A stretch of DNA of 64,000 nt. Origin: Zoroaster sp. YZ-2022 (lineage: Eukaryota > Echinodermata > Asteroidea > Forcipulatida > Zoroasteridae). The stretch covers positions 31,969,164-32,033,163 of the forward strand of contig CM055819.1 in NCBI GenBank assembly GCA_029582265.1, in the 5' to 3' direction. Under the pieces are notes generated by a model that saw nothing but the letters and a program-made list of their open reading frames with translations, did not search any database and was not told where the DNA came from. Both the position numbers and the translations under genes were made by a program. Each line of letters begins with the position of its first letter. Position 1 is the first letter of the stretch. Shown here one piece after another: positions 34,687 through 44,957 of the stretch.

Positions 34687-35062
34687 TTAACCCTCCTACT
34701 GATAGACCATTTGAAACCATTCAAAATTTCCACTTACCAAAATGCCCATTGGTTTTGTACACACATGGTGATACCATTTGAACAGTGTTGGTAGCAAGCT
34801 TTACTACCATTCAAATCCATTCAAATGCATAGAGGGTCCATTGATTCACCACTTAGAAGTATCCAAACAAGGTTTTGTATTAGCTGTACTACCATTTGGA
34901 AAGATCCAAACAAGGTTTTGTATTAGCTGACCTACCATTCAAAACCATTTGGGGAAATCAATACTGTACACAGTTATTTCACCATTTCAAAACCACAAAA
35001 GCGAATGGTTTCAAATGGTGCATCAACTTGTATGAAAAAGGTACCAAAAGTAGGAGGGTTAA
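34687..35062. mobile_element. TTAA MITE, CCCTCCTACT family B
   Basis: From TTAACCCTCCTACTGATAG to CAAAAGTAGGAGGGTTAA, 376 bp. Ends match families A and C, but the interior is different. It is made of the word ACCATTTGAAA / ACCATTCAAA in both orientations about a dozen times, with a duplicated GATCCAAACAAGGTTTTGTA segment (34862 and 34904). Confidence 0.9.
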
Positions 35063-38028
35063 TTTGTACTATTTTATTCCCCACTAATGGCCCCCACACA
35101 TCTGTATGACCATCGCACATTTTGAACGCTCCACACATGAAAACTGACTAGATTCAAATACATGCCTGATTGGTTCCCAGAATCACCGCTGAGCCGATCT
35201 CTTCCACTTGCCTGGCACACATCTATAATATCCCATCCAGCCCCCCTGACTATTTCTGGACCAGCAATGCTAATTAGTGATGACAGATTGGCCTGGGTTT
35301 TCAACACCACCATGGTGAATGTGGTTAGTCTGGATAATGTTACCCCCGTGGCCAGAGGATGGATATGGCCATGTTGTCCTCATCTGGTTACATGTACTGT
35401 ACTCAGGTTTTTACCACAAAGGAATGCAGAACATTCCTCATTTCCTGGACAAAGGATAACAATTTTCTGGCCATATTTGGACTTAGGTAAATCAGCAATT
35501 TTGGTCTACAGACCATAAGTACCCACATGGTGATAGGTAAAGCTTGTAGCTTTGCATGGTGAAGAGGATAGGTGAAGACTAATTGCGGTGACACCATGTG
35601 AAATTTCGATCAGTATGCTCTGATCGTCTTCAGGAGAATGGTGATAGTTATTCAAACGTTCTGTTGTTAAAACCGGTATATTCATTTGGTAAATTCATCC
35701 CTACTTATAACAGGAATAAAAAAATCCAATGTGTGAAAGTTCAGGTTATTTATTCCACGTTGTGTCGTTGACGAGAAAATGCATTCAGATTTTTTGTATC
35801 CATTCCAACATGAAAGAAAATTTTCTGAAAACAGAAATTCATTTGCAAAATTTTTCAAGGGATGTTTGATATCATCATCAGTTTTACAGCAGATAAGTTT
35901 TATTTAAAACTGTCATCATGTTTGTACTTCAAGATTATCAATAGTTTATTATAGTGGCTTAATTTCTTCCAATAAAATACGACAAAAAGCTTCCAACTTA
36001 TCCTCTCATTAACATGACTGAACAAATACATCGAGGACCATAATAATACGTAAGAACAAAAATAGAAAGAAAAAAAATAATAATAAGACTAGCAATGCAA
36101 TATAATTAAACTGGTTAAGTTAGGAAAATTACTATTTGTACACTTTTTCAAAAACGGAGTTTTACTGAAAAAGGGAAGGAACAACAATTTGGTAACATAA
36201 AGTTCATTTCAATCCTCTAGTTTTTAAGAAATGTATCATAATGGGTGCTCATACTTTTGGGAAAATTATGAATAACTGTTAATGTTTGTGATGTTTTTTA
36301 TGTTAAAAAAAAACACTGCTTGACATTGAAACAACTCCTGTGTTCTCTAAGATGGAAGCACTTAAGACAGAATCAATTCACAGGATAATGGATACTTGTA
36401 CCAGCTTAAGCTTACCAAGTAAGCTTTTCTCAGATAATTCTTTCTTAATTTGATAATCTGGTAATAGCCAACGGTGTACCTTCCCATTAAATAAGAAATC
36501 AATAAATAAATCAATAAATAAATCATTGACACTCACCTAATTTTACCACGACGAAGCAGCAAGATAGGTCGAAACAGTCCAGGAATATGCAGGAAGACAG
36601 GGGAGACGAGCGATAGAAGAGGGGAAAAAAAGAAAAAGGAAAGGAAAGAAAAACAGTTAATTAAAAATCATGATCATAATGGCATAACCTTCAACATACA
36701 CAATGAATGAACTACATGTATGACCTCTGACCTTTGACATGCAATCTTACCTACCATCACAACAAGTTATGAGAAAAAAATGAAACCTGAAACACAAACT
36801 GTTTGGTCAATTTAGAGTTGAACCATTGCATGCTTTGCACACTCTCATATTACTGACAACAAAGGGAAAAACTGAACATTTCATAGTTAATGATCCATTT
36901 GATACCCAATAGAGTGGTACAATGACAGTAGACATACATGTACAATGTACATACTGCATAATTCATAGTGTCACGGTTACTGAAAAGTGCATGTTATAAT
37001 TTAAGCCACCCCCGTTTAATTTTGGTATATTCCTTTTTGATGCGTTCATCTATTTCATTTACATATTCATGTTTCTTGTTGTATTTCACGCGCTTCTTTA
37101 AATTGTGCGTCATTCTGATTTCGGTCGAACAGTGTGTTTTATATACGTTGTACTCTTCACCATTTCTACAGATTTCCAGAAATAATCAGCAAAACCATAG
37201 AAGTGTTTCTCCATACTCACTCTGTCTCCTGTATCACAATTAATGGTCACAAATATATTTATAGCCGAACTAACTACACAATGTTGAGGAAGGTTTAAAA
37301 GCAGAGATGTCAGCAATAACGATCCATAGTCTTACTATGAATATGATTACTGAGTACCAGCATTTACCAATTCCAGCATTCTCATGTAACGTGCTGGATA
37401 AGCCAATATGTTTTTGTTTCAAAGACAGTGTATAAATAAATTTATGGTAACGAGCTATGGTGATATGGACGCTATTTGAAGAAATCCTTGGTTTAATTAC
37501 CGGACAGATAATGATAACACTGGTCTACAGCCAAAATGCTTCCGAAACAAATGAAGTCAAACTTGACTAATTATGGGTCACTGAGAATAGAAATGATGCT
37601 TAAAATTGTTGAATGGCTCTCATTTTCAAGATATGGTACCGTTTAATGACTACAAGAGACAAGCCAAGAAGCGCAGAGTAGACACTGAATAAGGACTGAA
37701 CTATGAACTGATACATAGTAAGTGTTACATAAACAGGGCAGGTGACATAATATCAAGTGAAATAACCATAAACACATGAAAAGACCTAAGTTTACAATTC
37801 ATGATTAAAAATCTGCTATGTACACCATATACATAGTACATAAAATGTAAACTTAAATATCTTGGAAACAGTAGCCAATCAGCAATTTTAATTGTCATAT
37901 TTGAATTCAGCACATAAAAATCCATAATAAATAGCACATTTTATCTCCGAAGCAGACAACTTTAAAAAAATTGTTGACCAGTGTAATTATAAGTGGAAGC
38001 TGTGAAAAACATTACCTAAAGGTAAAAA
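35063..38028. other. No supported gene; splice-like site at 36.54 kb
   Basis: 35100-35640 is of mixed composition with a 118-codon plus-strand frame that resembles no family. 36000-38000 is AT-rich. The strongest signal is the minus-strand splice-like sequence at 36537, listed separately. Confidence 0.4.
36530..36688 (-). promoter_or_regulatory. Splice-like AG|GTGAGTG after an AG-free zone
   Basis: On the minus strand AAAATTAG|GTGAGTG sits at 36538/36536. Upstream there is no AG for about 150 nt (to 36688). That zone holds TTAATTAAC as a branch-like word and a pyrimidine stretch, TTTTTCTTTCCTTTCC and then TTTTTTTCCCCTCTTC. The tract is about 75-130 nt from the AG. This layout fits a zero-length (recursive) splice site or the end of an untranslated exon. 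A second AG|GTAAGA is at 36751. Confidence 0.35.
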
Positions 38029-38076
38029 CATGTATAACTACATGTATAACTACATGTATAACTACATGTAAAACTA
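38029..38076. repeat. 12-bp tandem repeat, 4 units
   Basis: Four copies of CATGTATAACTA, the last with one change. Confidence 0.95.
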
Positions 38077-38377
38077 CACAGTTATAGCTGTATCTATGCC
38101 TGTATCAGCACGTCTGCCTATATGCTTCAATGCTGGCGCGTGCTGACAACAGCCGCAGCTGTAGCTAAAGTCGATCATTCGGACACGGCCTTAAATGCAT
38201 AAAACTCAAACTACAGTTAACATTTTCGCTTGTACTGCATTGCAAACTGCTACAAAATATTCAAAATTTTGCTAATCACAATTCAAGATTCGCTTTTCAA
38301 AAAATTATTATACACACAATAATATTTATGACTAACTAAATCATGTCCCTGGAACTAGGGCAGTTGATATCATTGTC

Positions 38378-38425
38378 ATTGATATCATTGATATCATTGA
38401 TATCATTGATATCATTGTCCCATCA
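38378..38425. repeat. 9-bp tandem repeat, 5 units
   Basis: ATTGATATC repeated five times, immediately before the 145-bp array. A lone AATTGATATCC follows in the first array unit, so the word may have been drawn from the array edge. Confidence 0.9.
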
Positions 38426-38429
38426 GGGG

Positions 38430-38810
38430 TCAATTGATATCCTCATTGGGGGAATAGGGTTTCAATCAGGATAAAAGTATCTCCCAATCGGGATAGTATA
38501 GTTGACATCAACTCTGTGAGCCTTCCCTATGCAGAAGCTGATGTTATCACTCAAGGCTTTCCCGACTGGGGGTCTATTGGTATCCTCATTGGGAAAATAG
38601 GGTTTCAATCAGGATAAAAGTATCTCCCAATCGGGATAGTATAGTTGACATCAACTCTGTGTGAGCCTTCCCTATGCAGAAGCTGATGTTATCACTCAAG
38701 GGTTTCCCGACTGGGGGTCTATTGGTATCCTCATTGGGAGAATAGGGTTTCAATCAGGATAAAGTATCTCCCAATCAGGATAGTAAAGTTGACATCGACC
38801 CCCAGTTGAT
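38430..38810. repeat. 143-145-bp tandem repeat related to the 0.35-kb array
   Basis: About 2.5 units anchored at 38461, 38604 and 38749 (TTCAATCAGGATAAAAGTAT). About 75 bp of the unit is the reverse complement of the 112-bp minisatellite, including CAATCAGGATAAAAGTAT and TTTCCCGACTGGGG. The rest is a different spacer, ACTCTGTGTGAGCCTTCCC to GCAGAAGCTGATG. The right edge has GTTGACATC and GATGTCAAC as a short inverted pair. Confidence 0.88.
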
Positions 38811-39200
38811 GTCAACAAAACGGATATGTCTGACAATTTGCCTGACTAAAATTTGCATTTCAAAAGGACAAATCAACCAAAGATGACAAAAAATGTAAAT
38901 ATATTCTGGCACAATCAAGGCCTTCCTTTGTGTCAATCTTTATCCAGCATCAGCCATCTTTGTTTCTTAGATTCAAACTTGCACACAAGTCGATGAGAAT
39001 CAGAATGAGCCCGATGCACCAAAATAGGCTGGTTCCTGATGACGCACTTCCATTATATATCACTAACATGCCCATAAGGAACTAGACAAAGATGGCAAAA
39101 GTGTGAAAAAAGCTTAGTATGAATGATAAACCATAGCGATATAAATGGACACTTTTTTTTATTCAAATCTAGTAGTCTACATGCACCCATAAGAAAATAA
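38811..39200. other. No gene seen
   Basis: Short spacer between a satellite and a MITE without recognisable features. Confidence 0.4.
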
Positions 39201-39479
39201 TTAACCCTAACCACCCCATATCCTCCAAAATCCTCCAAGGGCTACTTTTTTGGGAAAAAATTCAGCACTGTCGGAAACTGGTACTTTCACCTCTTCCAAT
39301 GGGACAAAATTACTACCTGGCAAGAAGTACAGGCCATACATGTAAGTGCTGAAATATAAAAGATCAATGAAAATGCATGGTGCATTTTGAAGATAAGGGC
39401 ATGTTTCCAGAAGTGCAGTGATGGATTTTGGAGGATTCAGGAAGGTTCCTAGCCAGAATACCTAGGGGGTTAGGGTTAA
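39201..39479. mobile_element. TTAA MITE, CCCTAACC family
   Basis: From TTAACCCTAACCACCCCAT to GGGGGTTAGGGTTAA, 279 bp, TTAA both sides. Subterminal ATCCTCCAAAATCCTCC and GATTTTGGAGGATTCAGG are inverted. The right half recurs, reversed, at 48446-48551. Its subterminal words are shared with the minisatellite-bearing MITE. Confidence 0.9.
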
Positions 39480-41206
39480 GTTCCACATTTCTTTGGCAAT
39501 TTTTTGGAATTGTGAAAAATTCTCATGTACCTGTACTGTACGTGTACACACAAGTAAATGTACATATTCAGAATAAGTATATATGTAACATTCATGTACT
39601 AAAAATACATGAATAGTGACTAAAATAAGTATATTTAGCAGTCATAAACAAAATCATACAATATACAGGAAGGACACTTATATACACGTATGTACATGAA
39701 ATTATTCGGTTCTGCAGTTATTGACTAACCCCTTCTGCTCATCAATAGCTAAGTATGAATGCCAAGCCACCCAGACATCACTATGAATCTCATGAGATAT
39801 GAGCTTGGTCAATACGGTATGTACACAGCTGCATCTGCAGGAAGGGGATTTTGCCGTCAAGAGAATTCACCGGAAATTGAACGAGCACTCGAACCGAATC
39901 TTGGTTACAATTTTTAATCGAGTCGAGGTTATATATAAACCCTCCCATTTTTTAATTTTTTTTATTGAGGACAACAAATTCTTATAAAATATAGAGCTCT
40001 GGTAATAAAACATGCTATTGAAAGAAAAACTCTGCAAAATTTTTTCTTGGCACACCAGCAGAACTGTTTTCACCTCAAGAGGCAAAAGACCTTCATCATT
40101 CTAAGCCAGCTCGTTATTTTTTCTCCCATACAAATCCACATAGTCAAACCGAGGCTGAAAGGACATGGTCTGGCCCCTGTATGTAACACTGTATTGAGAA
40201 TCAGCACTATGATGGCATGCAGATACAGGAAATCTGACCAAGATGTCCGTCTATCTAAATGCCTGCAAAAAGGGTATACCATTTTACCAAAACGTACTTA
40301 TTGCAGAATGCATTCCCCCCCCCCCCCCTGCATTGTTCTGTCACCAATGTGGATTGATTGACCTCAGACAAATGTATGCTGTGGCAGGAGCAGTGAAAAA
40401 TTATTTGTGATAAAAATTATTTGTGATATCATTGGCAAACCCATGCTATCACAGACGGCAGAAGGGAAAATCCACCAATCTCGGAGGTTTCAGAGGAATG
40501 AACAACAACCGGACCAGAATTGTTAACAACTCGGACAAACAAATACTGACATTTTGAGAAGCAATAGTCACAATATTTGAACAAGAAATCCCCTCATTTG
40601 TCAAGAATTCTGTACACAGTCTGCTACAAGGAGAGAATATTTATGGCTTCTCAAAACAAAGCTGAAATCCCATTTGCAATGACAGTCCATGGCGGGCAGG
40701 GACTGACATCGTGTCTTGATTTACTATCTAGATTCTTAGGTTCCATTCTTTAGAGTTGGCGCAGCCAAAAATAACCCTCTGGGTCCACAAATGGACAGAC
40801 CTAATGACTCGCTGCCGCAATTAATATGAGCTGCGTCATTTTGATGACAGGGAAAAATTGTGAATATTGAGAGCTAACCAGGGGAATGTGATTAACAGGA
40901 ATGTTTGTCAGTCTAGAGGCAAAAAAACTAAAAAACAAATTACCTGGTTTGATTGAACTCATCGAACGTGACTGAATAAAAAAATCTAAATTAATAAATA
41001 TTTTACTGGGGCACACATGTTGCAATAAAGCAGAAGAAATTAGGCATGCAAGTTGATTTCTTTCAAAACCGTAGATCTGCATTCCAATCACGGTATGGCT
41101 TGTTAAAGATTCATTGCCCATGTATTTTTTTTTTTACTATTCACTGGAAATTTACAGCAACTTTGTTATAAATCTGATATGTGTATATTTTCTTTTATAA
41201 CCCCTT
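39480..41206. other. No gene; one dispersed repeat
   Basis: 40155-40250 (GGACATGGTCTGGCCCC to GACCAAGATG) matches 8997-9106. A C-run lies at 40313-40328. Otherwise no supported feature. Confidence 0.45.
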
Positions 41207-41632
41207 GCAGTAGGTTGACAGCTATAGCTGCGGCCGGTGAGTTAATTGATTTTCCAGCTGCATTTGCTGAGAATTCGCCTTGAATAGAAATCTTCAAGAA
41301 GGCTGGTAGTTTGGTGAACCATATTGTTCTTGAATGGGAGTGTTATATAATAGATTGGGCTTTCGAGAGCATTCTGAATACAGCCTTTTCATGAGCTTTC
41401 TGAACACCGGCCTTTCAATTATGCTATGTGGGGACTTCAGGTACGATGAATAGGGTATGCCCGGCTTAGCTTGCCCGTTTATTGTTCGGTCTATACGCTT
41501 GGCTGAACAGCGGAGTTGTGCGCATGTCCAAGGCCAGGTTTGACCCGGCGCTCCACGGCCCCACAGACGTTCTGTGGTTGGCCGCAATCACCTTCACTCT
41601 CGGTATAAATAATACCGTACGCAAGGGGTTAA
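41207..41632 (-). mobile_element. TTAA MITE, CCC-GTACGC family, copy 1
   Basis: The right end ACCGTACGCAAGGGGTTAA and the left end ATAACCCCTTGCAGTAGG are inverted; the left target has one change. It contains GCGCTCCACGGCCCC and CGGTATAAATAATACCG. A full copy in the other orientation is at 55605-56019. The GC-rich right half contrasts with the surroundings. The frames across it are not conserved between copies. Confidence 0.9.
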
Positions 41633-41810
41633 AGGAAAAAAAATATTATAAAAAGAAATATTTTACAAAATAATTGTTAAAACGCATGGCTATACTGTAG
41701 GTATTAATTAGTGCCTAAATGAAATATGAATCCACTTTGGAACCTTTGTTTTTAACTGTACAAACATGACTCTGTTTTTGTGATTTATTATTTTTTCTTT
41801 AAGAAATGTC

Positions 41811-42085
41811 CTGAAAAATGGACAGCGGGCCTGGGTCTCACTTTGGTCTAGAGGACAAAGTCCCCCTGAACCTCCTGGATGTTTAATTTTGGAGGATTTA
41901 CAGACTCTCCACATCCCCCACAAACAAGAAACTAGAGGCTTGGACAAAATATAGGCTACTTCAATTCTTTCTTTCATTAATGGCTACTTCGCTTCTTTCA
42001 AGAAAATTCTGAGGCAAAGGGAGATCTGTATAATTTTTTTTTTTTAAATCAGGGAAAAATCCTGAGAAATCACAGGCCCGATATA
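41811..42085. repeat. Dispersed repeat, copy 1
   Basis: Matches 60775-61060 along its length: TCCTGAAAAATGG, TTTGGTCTAGAGGACAAAG, CTGAACCTCCTGGATG, TTTGGAGGATTTACAGAC and, at the end, AAATCCTGAGAAATCAC. Both ends carry TCCTGAAAAAT / TCCTGAGAAAT as direct repeats. Class unknown. Confidence 0.8.
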
Positions 42086-42628
42086 CTTTCCCTGTTGGTG
42101 TCAACTCAGCTCTTGCACAATGCAAGTGAGCTCACCATCCTAGGGACATTCCCTTTCATGGTATGGTCACATGCTTCTACAGCTGCCTCATAACAAGACT
42201 CCCGTTAACAAGAGCAGACCCACGCCCGCATGCCAAAAAAGGGCGGTGATGCATTCACAGACAAGACAGACCCACTGGGGTAATCTTAATCTGGATTTCC
42301 TTGTGGAAGAGACAGGTGCAATGGGGAGGAGGGGGGGGGTGGGACGACATCAGAAATCTCTCAATTAGGTCAGACCGTAGGATTGCCGTTATCAAAAGAT
42401 TTGGACTTTGTTGGTGATAAATTAATAAAGTTTTCCCCTTTGAAGATGTTGACGGGTTCGTGTTCAAGAATCGCTCAAACTGACACTTAGTGAATGTACT
42501 CAGTTTTACAATTTGGTATATATACAGCATGTTTTGTTCAGAATTACATCCACCCCCTCCCCCCCAAAAAAAAAAAATTAATAATAAATACATAAATAAA
42601 TAAATAAATTTAAAAATAAATAAATACA

Positions 42629-42679
<51 letters not shown>

Positions 42680-43449
42680 CAAATACAAACATTGAATTTT
42701 GAAGAATGTTACTCAATGCGAACTGAAAGGTCAAATATTTTCAACCAGGAGGACCATTGTATTAATGTATTGATTACTAGCCGTCTTTCCTTGTGCACTG
42801 ATTTGCTAATGAGATGAAGAGCTTGTCACCACGGGTTGATTAATGGTGACGAAGGCAGTATGATTCATAGTAGATACGGGTTATACATAACACAGTACGT
42901 CCTTACTGGTAGTCAGTGTTAGTAAGATGAACTGTAATGACTGATATAAATAACAATAAGTTTAAAAAAAAAAAAAGGTCAGATTCTGCCACTTCTGTGT
43001 TTAGGGAATTGTTAAAAGTGAATGAGTTTTAAACTGGTATATGTACATGTACATGCATGTACAAGTGAGTACACGTTACGTATGCAATGTGGACCCGAGA
43101 ACACAAGATGACTACACATGTAGGTTCTTGTATGTGGACATGTATGTTGGACACGAAGGTTTTCACAAATTAGAAAATACTCTATTTTCTCAATAAAAGG
43201 AAACATTTTTATACATGTAGTATATGTCGTTATCTGTCGCAAAACGGAGTAGATTAATCAAGTGGAAAGACCGAGACAAAAATCCGCTCCAAAAAGAATC
43301 TTCGGTGCAAATGGCAATGGTTTGAAAAATGTGTTTTTCTTAACTACATGTACATGGGAATGAAAGAATGGGCACATAGGGTATGTAACACAAACATGCG
43401 TGCGTCTGCAAATTCCTAAGATGTGTATCCATCGGCCATAATGAAAGCT
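42086..43449. other. No gene; (TAAA)n tract
   Basis: Contains the (TAAA)n microsatellite at 42576-42679, preceded by C-run/A-run junction CCCCCCC-AAAAAAAAAAAA. The rest is unremarkable. Confidence 0.45.
42576..42679. repeat. (TAAA)n microsatellite
   Basis: Near-pure TAAA repeats with a few ATACA and TTTAA interruptions. The Tyr/Leu/Phe-rich minus-strand frame over it is an artefact. Confidence 0.95.
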
Positions 43450-44503
43450 TCAAAGGAAGGTGTACACATTAGTAATGTTGACAAAACTGCTTCTATGAGT
43501 ATGCCTTTTCTTTGCATAAAGATATACATTGAAGGGAAGGTACAACATTGGTAATGTTGGCCAAACTGCTTCTATGAGTATGCTTACTCTCTTTGAATCA
43601 AGATATACATTGAAGGGAAGGTGCGGCATTGGTAATGTTGACAAAACTGCTTCTATGAGTATGCTTACTCTATTTGAATCAAGATATACATTGAAGGGAA
43701 GGTACAACATTGGTAATGTTGACAAAACTGCTTCTATGAGTATGCTTACTCTCTTTGAATCAAGATATACATTGAAGGGAAGGTACAACATTGGTAATGT
43801 TGACAAAACTGCTTCTATGAGTATGCTTACTCTATTTGAATCAAGATATACATTGAAGGGAAGGTACAGCATTGGTAATGTTGACAAAACTGCTTCTATG
43901 AGTATGCTTACTCTATTTGAATCAAGATATACATTGAAGGGAAGGTACAACATTGGTAATGTTGGCAAAACTGCTTCTATGAGTATGCTTACTCTCTTTG
44001 AATCAAGATATACATTGAAGGGAAGGTACAACATTGGTAATGTTGACAAAACTGCTTCTATGAGTATGCTTAACCTCTTTGAATCAAGATATACATTGAA
44101 GGGAAGGTACAACATTGGTAATGTTGGCAAAACTGCTTCTATGAGTATGCTTACTCTCTTTGAATCAAGAAATACATTGAGGGGAAGGTACAACATTGGT
44201 AATGTTGGACAAAACTGCTTCTATGAGTATGCTTACTCTCTTTGAATCAAGATATACATTGAAGGGAAGGTACAACATTGGTAATGTTGGCAAAACTGCT
44301 TCTATGAGTATGCTTACTCTCTTTGAATCAAGATATACATTGAAGGGAAGGTACAACATTGGTAATGTTGGCAAAACTGCTTCTATGAGTATGCTTACTC
44401 TCTTTGAATCAAGATATACATTGAAGGGAAGGTACAGCATTGGTCATGTTGACAAAACTGCTTCTATGAGTATGCCTTTTCTTTGCATCAAGTTATACAT
44501 GTT
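43450..44503. repeat. 81-bp minisatellite, 13 units, open on both strands
   Basis: Anchors GAAGGGAAGGTAC start every 81 bp from 43531 to 44423, with a worn first unit at 43450. Because 81 is 27 codons, long frames appear on both strands (27-residue periods with KTASMSMLTLFESRYTL on plus and LPFNVYLDSKRVSILIEAV on minus). One unit has an extra G at about 44206 that breaks the plus frame. The first and last units both carry CCTTTTCTTTGCAT in place of TTACTCTCTTTGAAT. No signal peptide, no start context and no splice sites favour either frame, so I treat it as non-coding. Confidence 0.93.
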
Positions 44504-44734
44504 ATACACTGAAAGACAAATCTGTGAAAGTTTCAACTCAATGTGGACTCTTTAAGTCATGAGAAAAGTTTTGATAAGGCATTCATAATTTTTTGAGAAA
44601 ATACAAGGAGGAAAGTTTTGCAGTCTGGCAACTTTTTGAAAATGTTTTAAAAAAAATTTCTCTCTGAAATAAAAGGACTTCAGACATAATTAATCAGACT
44701 ATTGGCTCAATTTCACATCAAGTTAGCTTTTTTT
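44504..44734. other. No gene seen
   Basis: Flank of the 81-bp array. It begins with CTGTGAAAGTTTCAACTC, a phrase that recurs near 12.18, 48.0, 60.65 and 62.06 kb. Confidence 0.4.
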
Positions 44735-44957
44735 TAAATTTAATTTTGCGCTACACTGACATGTGTATAGCACTACATACTCAGTGCTTTTCAAGTGTCT
44801 GTGAGTGTGAACTCAGGCAGGATTCAAATTCACAACCTCCTGCTTACTAGTACAGATGTCTTAACCTCTCGACCACCGAGCTTGCCCGATGACGATTGGC
44901 CGGCTAGAACCCTATATAGCAGCGGGTTCGGCGATATTTATAGGTTGATATCCTAAC
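44735..44957 (-). mobile_element. tRNA-derived SINE, second copy
   Basis: On the minus strand: GAACCCGCTGCTATATAGGG, GGCCAATCGTCATCGGGC, GGTCGAGAGGTTAAGAC, a B-box-like GAATTTGAATCC, then the 3' arm to GTGTAGCGCAAAATT. It is collinear with 4955-5155 and lacks the opposite arm present there. Confidence 0.78.

Noticed and set aside
35162..35518. 118-codon gene on the plus strand
   Set aside because: No family resemblance and the opposite strand is partly open too; kept only as unexplained unique sequence.
42255..42734. Tyr/Leu/Phe-rich membrane-like protein
   Set aside because: Translation of the (TAAA)n tract and a G-run.
43529..44245. Repeat-protein gene on the plus strand, with an apparent nucleotide-binding IGNVGKT motif
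   Set aside because: The spacing does not fit GxxxxGK(T/S), both strands are equally open, and a one-base insertion breaks the frame. No gene context supports it.
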